Assembly (NCBI GenBank): GCA_035347995.1
Contig: DAOPQD010000003.1
Coordinates: 19,495 to 83,494, forward strand
Direction: 5' to 3'
Source of the DNA: JAAZNO01 sp012798275
GTDB taxonomy: Bacteria; Chloroflexota; Anaerolineae; B4-G1; SLSP01
DNA: 64,000 nt
The notes beneath the pieces are model-generated. The model worked only from the letters and a program-made list of their open reading frames with translations, searched no databases and was not told the origin of the DNA. Positions within the stretch are counted from its first letter, which is position 1, and the number at the start of each line of letters is the position of its first letter. Shown piece after piece: positions 17,069 to 25,987 of the stretch. The translations under genes and the position numbers were made by a program.

Positions 17069-18487
17069 ATGAAATCCAGCCTGCACACACGCCTGACCCT
17101 CAACCTGCTCCTCGCTATCGTGATTACGGCGACGCTGGTGATGGCCCTCTCGGCCCTGATCATCCGCAACCGCTTTACCGTTATGGTCACCTACGGTGGG
17201 CAGCGCACCGCGCAACGCCTGGCGCCAGTGTTCACGCGCTACTACGTCCTCATGGGAAGTTGGGATGGCGTCGAAGAGCTGGTGGCGCTCTATCGCTCCG
17301 AAGCGGAAAACATGCCGGCGATGATGATGCGGCCGGCCTTGCGCGGCCGCGAGCACGAGGACCTCCCGCCGGCGGACGAGCGCTTGCTGCTGCTGGATGC
17401 TCAAGGCAATATCCTGGCGGACAGCGCGCCAGAACAGGGCAATCTCACGTTGTTGCCGCGAGCGATCGCCAATGGCGGCGCGCCGATCACCGTGGATGGT
17501 GTGCAGGTCGGCACGTTGGTCGTGATGTCGGGCCTGGGAGAGCTCAACGCCTATCAAACCGCGTTTTTGCAGCAGGTGATGGTGTTCCTGCTGATCGCCA
17601 CGCTCGTCGTGGCGCTGATGGGTGTGTGGGTCGGCCGGCATCAAGCGGATCGCATCATCGCGCCGATCAAGGCGCTCTCACAGGCGACGCAGCAAATCGC
17701 GCACGGGGATCTCTCGCACCGCATTCCGGCGACCAGCAACGATGAGCTCGGCGAGCTGGCCACGGCTTTCAACACCATGGCGGAGGATTTGGAGCGGCAA
17801 CAGGAGCTGCGGCGCCGCGCGATGAACGACATCGCGCACGAGCTGCGCACGCCGTTGAGTGTGTTGCAAATAGAGTTGGAAAGCCTCGAGGACGGGCTGA
17901 CCGAGCCAACCCCCGAAGTCATTTCCGGCTTGCAGACGGAGTTGGGCCGGCTCAATCACCTGGTGGAGGACCTGCGGGTGCTCGCCCTCACCGATGCGGG
18001 GGAGTTGCATCTGGAATGGGCCCCGCTTGACCTCGGCGAGCTGCTCTATGGCATGTTGGAGCGTGTCCGCAGCAGCGCCCGCGAGAAGGAGCTGACGCTC
18101 AGCGCGGAGATGCCGGAGACGCCCGTGTTTGTCGAAGGCGACGCCCGGAGGCTGTCGCAGGTGCTGCTCAATCTGCTCTCCAACGCCATCCAGCACACCC
18201 CCGCCGGCGGCAGCATCAGCGTGACGTTGAGCCTGCGCGATGCGACGACAGCGCAGGTCGCCGTTCGGGATACGGGTGAGGGCATTCCCGCCGAGCATCT
18301 GCCCCACATTTTCGAACGCTTCTATCGTCCCGCCGTAGCGCGCACCCCCAAAGGCACCGGCCTGGGGCTTTCAATCGCCAAAAATCTGATCGAAGCGCAC
18401 GGCGGCAGTATCTGGGTGGAAAGCGAAGAAGGGCGCGGCAGCACCTTCACCTTTACCTTGCCCACTCAGCGCGCCATAAAGGCGTGA
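17069..18487 (+). CDS. Membrane sensor histidine kinase
   Basis: A 472-residue kinase. A first membrane helix spans about residues 9-32, an external sensor region about 33-170, and a second helix about 173-190. A HAMP domain follows to about 243, then a HisKA domain with phospho-acceptor His257 (IAHELRTP) and a HATPase_c domain with the N box (LLNLLSNAIQH), G1 box (DTGEGIP) and G2 box (GTGLGLSIAK). The ATG at 17069 lies one base after the response-regulator stop. The signal is unknown; the sensor region has no recognised domain. Its last 22 bases overlap the convergent Nudix gene. Confidence 0.94.
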   Translation: MKSSLHTRLTLNLLLAIVITATLVMALSALIIRNRFTVMVTYGGQRTAQRLAPVFTRYYVLMGSWDGVEELVALYRSEAENMPAMMMRPALRGREHEDLPPADERLLLLDAQGNILADSAPEQGNLTLLPRAIANGGAPITVDGVQVGTLVVMSGLGELNAYQTAFLQQVMVFLLIATLVVALMGVWVGRHQADRIIAPIKALSQATQQIAHGDLSHRIPATSNDELGELATAFNTMAEDLERQQELRRRAMNDIAHELRTPLSVLQIELESLEDGLTEPTPEVISGLQTELGRLNHLVEDLRVLALTDAGELHLEWAPLDLGELLYGMLERVRSSAREKELTLSAEMPETPVFVEGDARRLSQVLLNLLSNAIQHTPAGGSISVTLSLRDATTAQVAVRDTGEGIPAEHLPHIFERFYRPAVARTPKGTGLGLSIAKNLIEAHGGSIWVESEEGRGSTFTFTLPTQRAIKA

Positions 18488-18960
18488 TAAGGGCCGGCAC
18501 CGGAAGCGGGCAAATCCACCTGCGCCAGGCCGGGCGCTGCGGAAAGCGCCGTCAGCGCCGCGCTGCGGGTCAGGGGAAGAATCTCCCGTTCGCCCAAAGC
18601 GGACAATTCCTCAGCGGAGAAATATCGCACCGCGTCAATCTCTGTCCCATCGGGACGCAGTTCGCCGCCCAGAGGCCGCATACGGAAGATGACAAAGACC
18701 GCGCCGCCTTCCGGCTCGTAGCGCGTGCGCACAGAGATGAGGGAAAGCACCTCCGCCTGCACACCGGTCTCCTCCAGCACCTCGCGCACCGCCGCCTCGT
18801 CGAGCAGTTCCTCATGTTGGGCAAAGCCGCCCGGCAAGCTCCACATGCCTTTGGCCGCGCCATAAGTCTTGCGGACGAGCAGCACCCGTCCCTCATGGAC
18901 GACTGCGCCCGCAGCGCCCACATCCCAAACTTTTCCTTGTTGATCAGGTGTATAACGCAT
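18466..18960 (-). CDS. Nudix hydrolase
   Basis: A 164-residue protein with a perfect Nudix box at residues 45-67 (GFAQHEELLDEAAVREVLEE, then TGV). The segment WSLPGGF before it is typical of MutT/NADH-pyrophosphatase-like small Nudix enzymes; the substrate is unknown. The ATG at 18960 (MRYTPDQQGKVWDVG) is preceded by no clear ribosome-binding site; an in-frame start upstream is possible. The 3' end overlaps the histidine kinase gene by 22 bases in convergent orientation. It follows the fatty-acid-hydroxylase gene by 59 bases on the same strand and may share its transcript. Confidence 0.87.
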   Translation of the reverse strand: MRYTPDQQGKVWDVGAAGAVVHEGRVLLVRKTYGAAKGMWSLPGGFAQHEELLDEAAVREVLEETGVQAEVLSLISVRTRYEPEGGAVFVIFRMRPLGGELRPDGTEIDAVRYFSAEELSALGEREILPLTRSAALTALSAAPGLAQVDLPASGAGPYHAFMAR

Positions 18961-19019
18961 CGTTCGATTTTGGATTTTTGGACCCTCGAGCCTGATGATT
19001 TCAGGTTCTATGTCCGATG

Positions 19020-19652
19020 CTATTCCGACATCGTGTGGAAAACGTAATCCCATAGCGGCGAGCTGACGCCATAGCGCAAATGGGGATTCTTGCCATGATG
19101 GCGCATGTGATGCAGGCGGATCATCTTGTAATACCCTCGCTGCGCCGGGAAGTGATGCAGGGCATAATGGGTGAGGTCGTACCAGAGATAGCCCAGGATG
19201 AAGCCCGAGAAAAGCGGCGCCACCCACTGCGCGGCGCCGAGAAGCCGTCCCACCACCCACCAGAACAGGCCGTAGAACAGCAACGCCAGCGGGATGCTCA
19301 CGACAGGCGGCATCACCAGGCGCGTCTTCGACATCGGCTGCGCGTGATGGACGCCGTGAAAGAGGAAAGACACGCGCTCCTGCCAGGCGTTGCGGGGGTG
19401 GAAGTGAAACACAAAGCGGTGCAGCATATATTCCGCCAAAGTCCAGAGGAAGAGTCCGATGCACATCCCCAGGGGAATGTGCGCCCACGAGGTTCCCGGC
19501 TCCACAGCCCGGATGGCGCGCACCAGGAAGAACACCATCACCGGCAGCCAGATAATCACGATCACAGCGGGGTGAACATGGGTGAAAAATTCCAGAAAAT
19601 CGGACTTGAACAGGCGAATCGGCTCCTTACTTGAGATAACCTCATGCTCCAT
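19020..19652 (-). CDS. Fatty acid hydroxylase / sterol desaturase-superfamily membrane protein
   Basis: A 210-residue integral membrane di-iron oxygenase. Four histidine clusters are visible in order: EYMLHRFVFH, HGVHHAQP, THYALHH and HHMRHHGK. They fit the eight-histidine set of fatty acid 2-hydroxylases and carotenoid or sterol desaturases. Four hydrophobic stretches lie between them. The ATG at 19652 has AAAGGAG about eleven bases upstream; an in-frame earlier codon at 19691 is less likely. The length and His spacing are close to fatty acid 2-hydroxylase; a role in modifying membrane lipids is inferred. Confidence 0.85.
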   Translation of the reverse strand: MEHEVISSKEPIRLFKSDFLEFFTHVHPAVIVIIWLPVMVFFLVRAIRAVEPGTSWAHIPLGMCIGLFLWTLAEYMLHRFVFHFHPRNAWQERVSFLFHGVHHAQPMSKTRLVMPPVVSIPLALLFYGLFWWVVGRLLGAAQWVAPLFSGFILGYLWYDLTHYALHHFPAQRGYYKMIRLHHMRHHGKNPHLRYGVSSPLWDYVFHTMSE

Positions 19653-19859
19653 AGCGCGAAAACTCCTTTCCGGGTAAATTGCGGCCGCCACACCGCCGGG
19701 CTTCAGCCGCAGGGTGAAGGTCAGCCCGCTTAAAGTATATCCCAGATAGCGAATTTGCCAGTCAGCACGCCGAGCCGCGCCGCTAACGCAATTCTAATGC
19801 AAGCGATATACAATGAGACAGAAATTCACGTGGCAGGAGATTCGGAGAAAGGAGGAAAT

Positions 19860-21725
19860 ATGACCGAAACTACCCATGCTGAATCGCTACAGTTCAAGGC
19901 CGAAGTGCGCCAGCTGCTGAACATCCTGGCAAATTCCCTCTACACCGAGCGGGAGATCTTCCTGCGGGAGCTGCTCTCGAACGCTTCGGACGCGCTGCAT
20001 CGCCTGCAGTTTGAGATGCTTACTAACCGCGAGGTGCTCGACCCCGAAGCCGAGCTCGCCATCACCCTCGATTTTAACGCCGACGCCCACACGCTCACAG
20101 TCGCGGACACCGGCATCGGCATGACCCGCGAGGAGCTCATCGAAAACCTCGGCACCATCGCACACTCCGGCGCAATGGCGTTCCTCCAGCAATTGGAGGC
20201 CGGGCAGCGCCCGTCGGACATCATCGGGCAGTTCGGCGTGGGCTTTTACGCCGTCTTCATGGTCGCCGATGAGGTGCGGGTGACCAGCCGCTCCTATCGC
20301 CCCGACGCCGAGGCCTGGACCTGGATTTCGCGGGGCGAGGACAGTTACACCCTCGAACCGGCGCTCAAACCGGATCGCGGCACCGTCGTCGAAATTCACC
20401 TCAAAGACGACGCCGTTGAGTTCGCGTCCGCCTGGCGACTGGAGCAGATCGTCAAAAAGCACTCCAACTACATCGCTTTCCCGATCAAGCTACAGGGGCG
20501 GCGCCTCAACGAGCAGCTCGCTCTGTGGCAACAGACGCCGACGAGCCTCACCGACAAGGAATATGCGGATTTCTATCGCCAGCTCACGCTGGATCCAGAG
20601 CCGCCATTGCTGCACGAGCATCTGATCACCGACGCGCCGGTCAACATCCGGAGCATTCTGTTCGTGCCGCGTCACCGCGAGACGGGACCCTTTCGGTATC
20701 GCCCCGGGCCCGGCCTGAAGCTGTACTCACGCAAGATCCTCATCCAGGAAGCCAACGAGGAGCTGCTGCCCGAGTACCTGCGTTTCGTGGTCGGCGTGGT
20801 GGATTCAGAGGACCTGCCCCTCAACATCTCCCGCGAGACGGTCCAGAACGATCGCGCCGTGCGCCAGATTCAGCGGGCTCTGACCCGGCGTCTGCTCAAA
20901 GAACTACACGAAATGGCAGAAACCCGCCCGGATGACTACGCGCAATTCTGGCGCGAGTTTGGAGCGTTCATCAAAGAGGGTGTGGCGACCAGCCCGGCGG
21001 ATCACGAAGAGCTGCTGCCCTTGCTGCGCTTCCCCTCCTCCAGGGCCGAGGGGCTTGTCTCGCTGGCGGACTATGTGAGCCGCATGCCGGAATCGCAGCA
21101 GGCCATTTACTACATTCTCGGCGACACGCTCGCCGCCGTCGCCCATAGTCCGCACCTGGATACGTTCCGCGCCCTGGGCTTCGAAGTGCTCTACCTGGTG
21201 GATCCGCTCGATGGCTTCATGCTCCAGACGTTGCGCGAATTTCAGGGTCGGCCGCTACAAAACGTGGATGATGCCGCGCTCGAGCTGCCATCAGCGCCGG
21301 AGCAGCCGACGGCAGAGACCCCTTCCGCCATTCCCCAGCCGGAGTTCGAGCGGGTGCTCAAACGGTTCAAGGACGTGTTAGGGGAGCGTGTCACTGAGGT
21401 GCGCGAGTCGAAGCTGCTGCGCGATCATCCCTGTCGCCTGGTATCGGCGGAGGGCGGCCCCGAGCGCGATCTCCAACACGTGCGCCGGCTGCTGGAAGAA
21501 AACTTCACCGTGCCGCCGAAGATCCTGGAGCTAAATCGCGCGCATCCCCTCATCCACAACCTGGCCCGGCTCATCGCAGCGCCCTCCGCCAACGACGCGC
21601 TGATTGACACGACCATCGAGCAGCTTTTTGCCAATCTGTTGCTGCTGGAAGGGCTCTACCCCAACCCGGCAGAGATGGTGCCCCGCCTCCAGCAGCTGCT
21701 GGAAGCCGCGACGAAACCGGCTTAG
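19860..21725 (+). CDS. htpG: Chaperone HtpG (bacterial Hsp90)
   Basis: A 621-residue ATP-dependent chaperone. The N-terminal GHKL ATPase domain has ELLSNASDAL (residues ~37-46), DTGIGMTREEL and GQFGVGFYAVF. The middle domain has YSRKILIQEANEELLPEYL with the conserved SEDLPLNISRE, and the C-terminal dimerisation domain ends in LLLEGLYPNPAEM. Length is normal for HtpG. The ATG at 19860 follows AAAGGAGG with five bases between, a near-ideal start; in-frame codons to 19755 lie in the divergent promoter region. No CIRCE-type repeat is seen in 19653-19859, so HrcA control is not supported. A hairpin terminator follows. Confidence 0.96.
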   Translation: MTETTHAESLQFKAEVRQLLNILANSLYTEREIFLRELLSNASDALHRLQFEMLTNREVLDPEAELAITLDFNADAHTLTVADTGIGMTREELIENLGTIAHSGAMAFLQQLEAGQRPSDIIGQFGVGFYAVFMVADEVRVTSRSYRPDAEAWTWISRGEDSYTLEPALKPDRGTVVEIHLKDDAVEFASAWRLEQIVKKHSNYIAFPIKLQGRRLNEQLALWQQTPTSLTDKEYADFYRQLTLDPEPPLLHEHLITDAPVNIRSILFVPRHRETGPFRYRPGPGLKLYSRKILIQEANEELLPEYLRFVVGVVDSEDLPLNISRETVQNDRAVRQIQRALTRRLLKELHEMAETRPDDYAQFWREFGAFIKEGVATSPADHEELLPLLRFPSSRAEGLVSLADYVSRMPESQQAIYYILGDTLAAVAHSPHLDTFRALGFEVLYLVDPLDGFMLQTLREFQGRPLQNVDDAALELPSAPEQPTAETPSAIPQPEFERVLKRFKDVLGERVTEVRESKLLRDHPCRLVSAEGGPERDLQHVRRLLEENFTVPPKILELNRAHPLIHNLARLIAAPSANDALIDTTIEQLFANLLLLEGLYPNPAEMVPRLQQLLEAATKPA

Positions 21726-21741
21726 GCGCGAGCCACGACTG

Positions 21742-21780
21742 ACAGACCACCGACGCCGTGAGGGTCGGTGGTCTGTTGTT
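21742..21780 (+). terminator. Hairpin terminator after htpG
   Basis: A perfect 12-base-pair stem (21742-21753 with 21765-21776) and 11-base loop, followed by TGTT only. It is probably a terminator, with a weak T tract. Confidence 0.65.
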
Positions 21781-21902
21781 GCGGCGGGGTCGAGATGGCA
21801 GGGGGGGAGAGAAGAGAAAGCGCATTCGACAAAGAGCTTCAGGCTACCAGGTTACAATATGCCCAATCCAAGGGAAATATTCAAGATACTTCCAATGGGG
21901 TA

Positions 21903-21931
21903 TTGACCAATCTCATGGGATTGAATAGAAT
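21903..21931 (+). promoter_or_regulatory. Sigma-70-type promoter of the surface-repeat protein gene
   Basis: TTGACC (21903-21908), a 17-base spacer and TAGAAT (21926-21931). This close match to the consensus would start transcription near 21938 and give a ~75-base leader that contains the hairpin at 21940-21978. Confidence 0.7.
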
Positions 21932-21939
21932 ACAAAGCA

Positions 21940-21978
21940 CATAACACAATTGCCAGCTGTGGTGAGACTTGTGTTATG
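21940..21978 (+). promoter_or_regulatory. 5' leader hairpin of the surface-repeat protein mRNA
   Basis: Ten-base perfect arms CATAACACAA (21940-21949) and TTGTGTTATG (21969-21978), with a 19-base loop. Placed at the predicted 5' end of the message, it may stabilise the mRNA; protein binding is also possible. Confidence 0.5.
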
Positions 21979-22011
21979 CAACCAATTCACTCTTAGGAAA
22001 GGATTTCTGAC

Positions 22012-23418
22012 ATGAAAAGAATTGCTGGAGCTCTATTTGCGTTGATGATGGTACTCACAATGTTTGGCGTTTCAGCGCCTCCAGTGCAGGCTCAAGCAGA
22101 ACCACCTCGCAGTTCAACCATCAATGTGCTGAATCTTTCTAATGAGGCTGGTCAGCTGACCCTCACATACTATAATCAAGATGGTACGTTGGCGACCATG
22201 GAAACTGGATACACGAACCCTCAAAATGACACCATTAACGCCAATGCCATGAACGCCTACAACCCCGTCCGGGCAGCTTCTGGCTTTAACGGGTCTGTTG
22301 TTGTAGCATCCAGTGTCCCGATTGCGATTGTTTCGAATGTCACCTATGATTCTACTGCTCAGGGCATCGGCAGCTACAACGGAGTTTCTGTAGGCGCTAG
22401 CAAGATCTATTTCCCTAGCCTGCAAAAGGGTAACAGTCAACAAGATACCCTTATCAACATCCAGAATGCTGGGGAAGCAGATGTCACGATTCAAATTAAT
22501 TTTGGCCCAGAAGCAGGGTACGCCACAGTCACACCTATCAATGATACGATTAAAAAGGGCGCCGCCCACACTTATGACCTCAAGACTCTAGCACAATTTA
22601 GTGCTATTACTAAATGGGTTGGATCTGCAACGGTAACTGTGACTTCAGCCACAGGCAGTGTAGCCGGCGTCGCGGTTACTCGCAAATCCACAAATCCCAA
22701 CGCCTATGGTGTGTACGCCTACAATGCTTTCTCGAAAGGCTCTACCACGGTAATTGCTCCGCTGATTCAGGAAGCAAACAATGGCAACCGCACCTCTATC
22801 AACTGTCAAAATATTTCTCCTGATGCGACTACGACAGTGTCCGTTGCTTACACTCCAGAACCAGGAAACCCTGCTAAACCTGCTGAGTCCAAGGCAAATA
22901 TCGGACCTGGAGAGCCTGCGGTGTTTGTGCAAAACGAGACAGGGACCAAATTTGTGGGTTCGGCGACCATCACCAGTAACCCGGCAGTTCCACTCGTATG
23001 TGTAATCAATCAGCAGAAACGCTCCGTAGGACGGATGTCATCTTACGAGGGATTTGACCCCGACGATGCAACCACAAGCGTCGTGTTGCCCCTGATTCAG
23101 AGCAAAAACGGTAATGTCTCAAAGGGCTACGTTTACACAACGGTCAATGCGTCCACTGCTGACGGGACATCTGGAAACTTTACACTGGATTTCAAGCCTG
23201 AAACAGGCATTTCAGATGTATCTAATGAGACTAAGGCAGGAGCAGTGGCCGTTTTTGATCAGCGCACCCTTGTCTCAGTTCCTAACAAGTTTGTTGGAGG
23301 CGCAGTTTTGACCTGTGATAAGCCAATCTTCGTTGTGGTCAATATGAACCGCGAAGCTGCTCCTCAACCCTATCGCGATCCGTATTCTTCTTACGATGGC
23401 TTTAATGTAGCACCCTGA
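22012..23418 (+). CDS. Secreted repeat-built surface protein (S-layer-like)
   Basis: A 468-residue protein of no recognised family. Residues 1-28 are a signal peptide (core LFALMMVLTMFGVSAP, cleavage after VQA). The rest is a beta-rich repeat of about 110 residues in roughly four copies: each unit has an (F/W)(N/V)G(S/G)(A/V) strand (residues 92, 202, 314, 427) and, in the first three, a later PxLQKG/PLIQEANNG/PLIQSKNG strand (near 135, 250 and 360) followed by a Tx(I/V)N strand. Each unit would be an Ig-like fold. Ser, Thr and Asn are abundant, so it may be glycosylated. A strong promoter, an mRNA leader hairpin, AGGAAAGGA before the ATG and a 19-base-pair terminator suggest high expression. 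It sits next to the glycan cluster, which could modify it. S-layer function is inference. Confidence 0.75.
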   Translation: MKRIAGALFALMMVLTMFGVSAPPVQAQAEPPRSSTINVLNLSNEAGQLTLTYYNQDGTLATMETGYTNPQNDTINANAMNAYNPVRAASGFNGSVVVASSVPIAIVSNVTYDSTAQGIGSYNGVSVGASKIYFPSLQKGNSQQDTLINIQNAGEADVTIQINFGPEAGYATVTPINDTIKKGAAHTYDLKTLAQFSAITKWVGSATVTVTSATGSVAGVAVTRKSTNPNAYGVYAYNAFSKGSTTVIAPLIQEANNGNRTSINCQNISPDATTTVSVAYTPEPGNPAKPAESKANIGPGEPAVFVQNETGTKFVGSATITSNPAVPLVCVINQQKRSVGRMSSYEGFDPDDATTSVVLPLIQSKNGNVSKGYVYTTVNASTADGTSGNFTLDFKPETGISDVSNETKAGAVAVFDQRTLVSVPNKFVGGAVLTCDKPIFVVVNMNREAAPQPYRDPYSSYDGFNVAP

Positions 23419-23432
23419 CGTCAACAGCTTTA

Positions 23433-23474
23433 AACAAAAGAACTCGCTGTTAATAAACAGCGAGTTCTTTTGTT
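23433..23474. terminator. Long perfect terminator hairpin after the surface protein gene
   Basis: A perfect 19-base-pair stem (23433-23451 with 23456-23474) and AATA loop. The arms hold A-rich and T-rich ends (CTTTTGTT on the plus strand), so it can stop transcription in both directions. Confidence 0.9.
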
Positions 23475-23631
23475 AGGGAGTGTCTTCCTCGTGAGCGGTT
23501 TATAGCATGGGATACAACAGTATTGAAACACGACCATTTGATAAACAATTGAGGCAAATAACAGAAAGTCAGTTATGAGAGCTTGCGCAAATTACAGCGT
23601 CGAAATCATCATTCAAACAATAAATGTCTAC

Positions 23632-25188
23632 TTACGGGGAAGTGGCTTCATCTCTATGAAGCGCATAAATTCGCACTTCATAATTGCCATCAGTAAACAA
23701 CCTCACTAACATGAAATCATTGAAGAATTCATCGTATTTTGCAACTTCTGTGGGATATTGCTCAGGCTGGCGGTAAAAACGCCCATACATCCCCTGACTG
23801 AAAACCAAGTAATCAAAGCCATTTTGGATATACCACTCTGGCTCAAAATCAATTATCCTTACAAATCCCGATACCTTGAAGCGTGCAGGGTTAACAAACG
23901 GTGAATATGACTCAATCGCAATTTTAGAGCCTGCGGGCAAATTCTGCTCTATCCACACCCTGGCGGTTTCACGACTATTCATTGTTGTAAGCTGCACAGT
24001 GTCCGCAAATGTGCTCTTGGCCGGCACGACCAAAGATATAGCGAGTAAACATGTAAGCCCCAAAAAGGCAAGCTGCTGCCACCTCTGCGACGGGAGGCTC
24101 TTAATACTATCAAACAAACCTGCAAGAAGTTCCGAGGCAAGTAGAAACAAAAACGGCGTCAATGGTAAAAATGTGCGATCATTTCTTACAATAAAATTGC
24201 TAATAAAAGCAAAATAAACAACGGGGAAAAGCGACAACAAAACGATCTTTTCAGAAGGCTTTGGAATCCATCCTCGAATAATACTCAAAGCAGCCAATGG
24301 ATAAATTATCCCAGCAGTGCGCCACATATAACTGAAATACCAATGCAAAGTATTTCCTTCCATACCGGGATGTCCTGTTGCATAATGTGTCCCAGTCGAC
24401 AAGAAACTTGGTAAAAATGTATGAAAATCTAACCAGGAATAAGGAGTAGTAATAGCAAATGCCAATACTGCTAAGAACACAGTCAAGTACAACCGCCAAT
24501 CCTTGAAGCCACGTAAGCCATGGCTAAGAAAATGTGCTGTCAGAATAACGATGCCTATCAAGCCAGCGTTATATTTACTGGAAACAGCTAGACCTAGGCC
24601 TATTCCGGCCAGGATATAGCCCCACATTTGACCATTTGAATATATAGAGATAGATGCCCACAAAACCAATGTCATGAAAAATGTCGCATACGCATCTGGA
24701 GTTATATAACGATTAAGCGCAACATTGGTTGGAGCAATGGCCATCATCAATCCAGCCAACATGCCAACTCTTAGATCGTTAAAGATATGCTTACCCGCTG
24801 AAATGACTATAACTATAGTGCATATTCCAACAGCTACGGTCACCAACCGCCCAAGTAAAACGATGATGGGTTTGGGAGAATATGTTACCCCCATTGCCAA
24901 TTCAACCAGAGGGTTGGCCGGTTTAAAAGAAGAGTCAGGAATAAAAATTCTCTCAAAAAATGAGTATACAAATTGAATGAAGAGATTTATATAAATGATC
25001 AAGGATGACCAATCAAAGAAATGAGGATTGAGATCTCCAGTAGCCAGCATTCTGTATGCAATCCCAAGGGGGACCGGTTCATCAGGATGATAGATATAAG
25101 GCAAATCATAGGCAATTCCCCATATCCTCAGAATTAAAGCAATAATGATGATGCCGCCAATCAGAAGCACTTTACTTTTGGTGCCCAT
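23632..25188 (-). CDS. GT-C membrane glycosyltransferase (GT39/ArnT-like)
   Basis: A 518-residue protein with about ten to twelve membrane helices and a C-terminal external domain. It has the acidic motif of the family in the first external loop, HPDEPVPLGIAYRML (residues ~36-50), where the Asp-Glu pair is the likely catalytic site. Such enzymes use polyprenyl-phosphate sugars as donors and act on the outside of the membrane on proteins or lipids. The start at 25188 (MGTKSKVLLIGG) has AGAGGA nine bases before it; earlier in-frame ATGs at 25197 and 25218 are possible. DNA is clearly AT-richer than that of genes before 21.8 kb. It could glycosylate the neighbouring surface protein; this is inference. 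Confidence 0.82.
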   Translation of the reverse strand: MGTKSKVLLIGGIIIIALILRIWGIAYDLPYIYHPDEPVPLGIAYRMLATGDLNPHFFDWSSLIIYINLFIQFVYSFFERIFIPDSSFKPANPLVELAMGVTYSPKPIIVLLGRLVTVAVGICTIVIVISAGKHIFNDLRVGMLAGLMMAIAPTNVALNRYITPDAYATFFMTLVLWASISIYSNGQMWGYILAGIGLGLAVSSKYNAGLIGIVILTAHFLSHGLRGFKDWRLYLTVFLAVLAFAITTPYSWLDFHTFLPSFLSTGTHYATGHPGMEGNTLHWYFSYMWRTAGIIYPLAALSIIRGWIPKPSEKIVLLSLFPVVYFAFISNFIVRNDRTFLPLTPFLFLLASELLAGLFDSIKSLPSQRWQQLAFLGLTCLLAISLVVPAKSTFADTVQLTTMNSRETARVWIEQNLPAGSKIAIESYSPFVNPARFKVSGFVRIIDFEPEWYIQNGFDYLVFSQGMYGRFYRQPEQYPTEVAKYDEFFNDFMLVRLFTDGNYEVRIYALHRDEATSP

Positions 25189-25410
25189 AATCAGCATTCC
25201 TCTAAAACGCTGATGCATATTAATTTGCCTCCGCATAATGTGCCTGATATTGTAGTGGCAGCTACTTTCTATTTTAATCTATTTTAAATAGAGACGAACA
25301 TATAATATCTGAATAATTTTTTGAAAATAAAATGCATAATATAACATAAGCCCGTGCGGCGCCCGATCTCGTCAGCATGGCTTTTATGCTAGTATTCAGC
25401 TAAAGCTAAG

Positions 25411-25950
25411 TCAATCATCGAATAAAAACCAATACATGATCCGCCCGGCTTGATTCAAGAGAAGCACATCCAAAGAATCAAGGCCTTGTCGAATCCACTG
25501 ACGTTCCACGCTCCAGAAAAAGTCAGTTTCCGAAACGGTGATCTGGTCTTCTGCAACACCACTGTGGACCCTCACAGATGCGCCAGGCTGAACGACAAGA
25601 TCCGCAGGGAAATTAAAAAATTCCCATGTATCCTGATTTTGTATGGACCAAAGTCCTATCGCCTGGGGTGTATTGCTAATATTAGTGACCGTCACAATCT
25701 CATGGCCATCGATTCCTACTGAGACTCCAGATATCACCATAGGATAAAACTCAGGATCCGGGGTATCCAAAGGTGTTCCGATGCCATAAGAAGGAGGGGG
25801 CATGATCACATTCTCGGGCAGGGTAAGAGGTGTAGCGACATAGGGAAGAAGTGAGTCTAACGGCGGCGCCATAGGAGAAGTCGTTGATGAAGAAGTGCAC
25901 CCCACCAATAATGCCACCCCAAAACCGATCAAAAATGTCTCTATACGCAT
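25411..25950 (-). CDS. Lipoprotein with lamin-tail-like domain
   Basis: A 179-residue lipoprotein. The lipobox LLVGC puts the lipidated Cys at residue 17, followed by a Ser/Thr/Pro stalk. From about residue 70 the sequence matches the lamin tail domain pattern: a VTVTNISNTPQAIGLWSIQN strand pair, then FPADLVVQPGASVRVHSG and a C-terminal LDVLLLNQAGRIM. Bacterial lamin-tail domains are found in surface proteins and may bind glycans or nucleic acids; nothing here decides. The start at 25950 has GGAGGAAAT directly before it; in-frame codons to 26064 overlap the next gene. The 25237-25410 spacer is very AT-rich with no gene. Confidence 0.8.
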   Translation of the reverse strand: MRIETFLIGFGVALLVGCTSSSTTSPMAPPLDSLLPYVATPLTLPENVIMPPPSYGIGTPLDTPDPEFYPMVISGVSVGIDGHEIVTVTNISNTPQAIGLWSIQNQDTWEFFNFPADLVVQPGASVRVHSGVAEDQITVSETDFFWSVERQWIRQGLDSLDVLLLNQAGRIMYWFLFDD

Positions 25951-25987
25951 ATTTCCTCCATACATATCCAAAAATTTTCTTGTAAGA

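Noticed and set aside
19653..19859. CIRCE heat-shock operator before htpG
   Set aside because: No TTAGCACTC-N9-GAGTGCTAA-like repeat was seen; the only -10 candidate (TACAAT at 19809-19814) has no -35.
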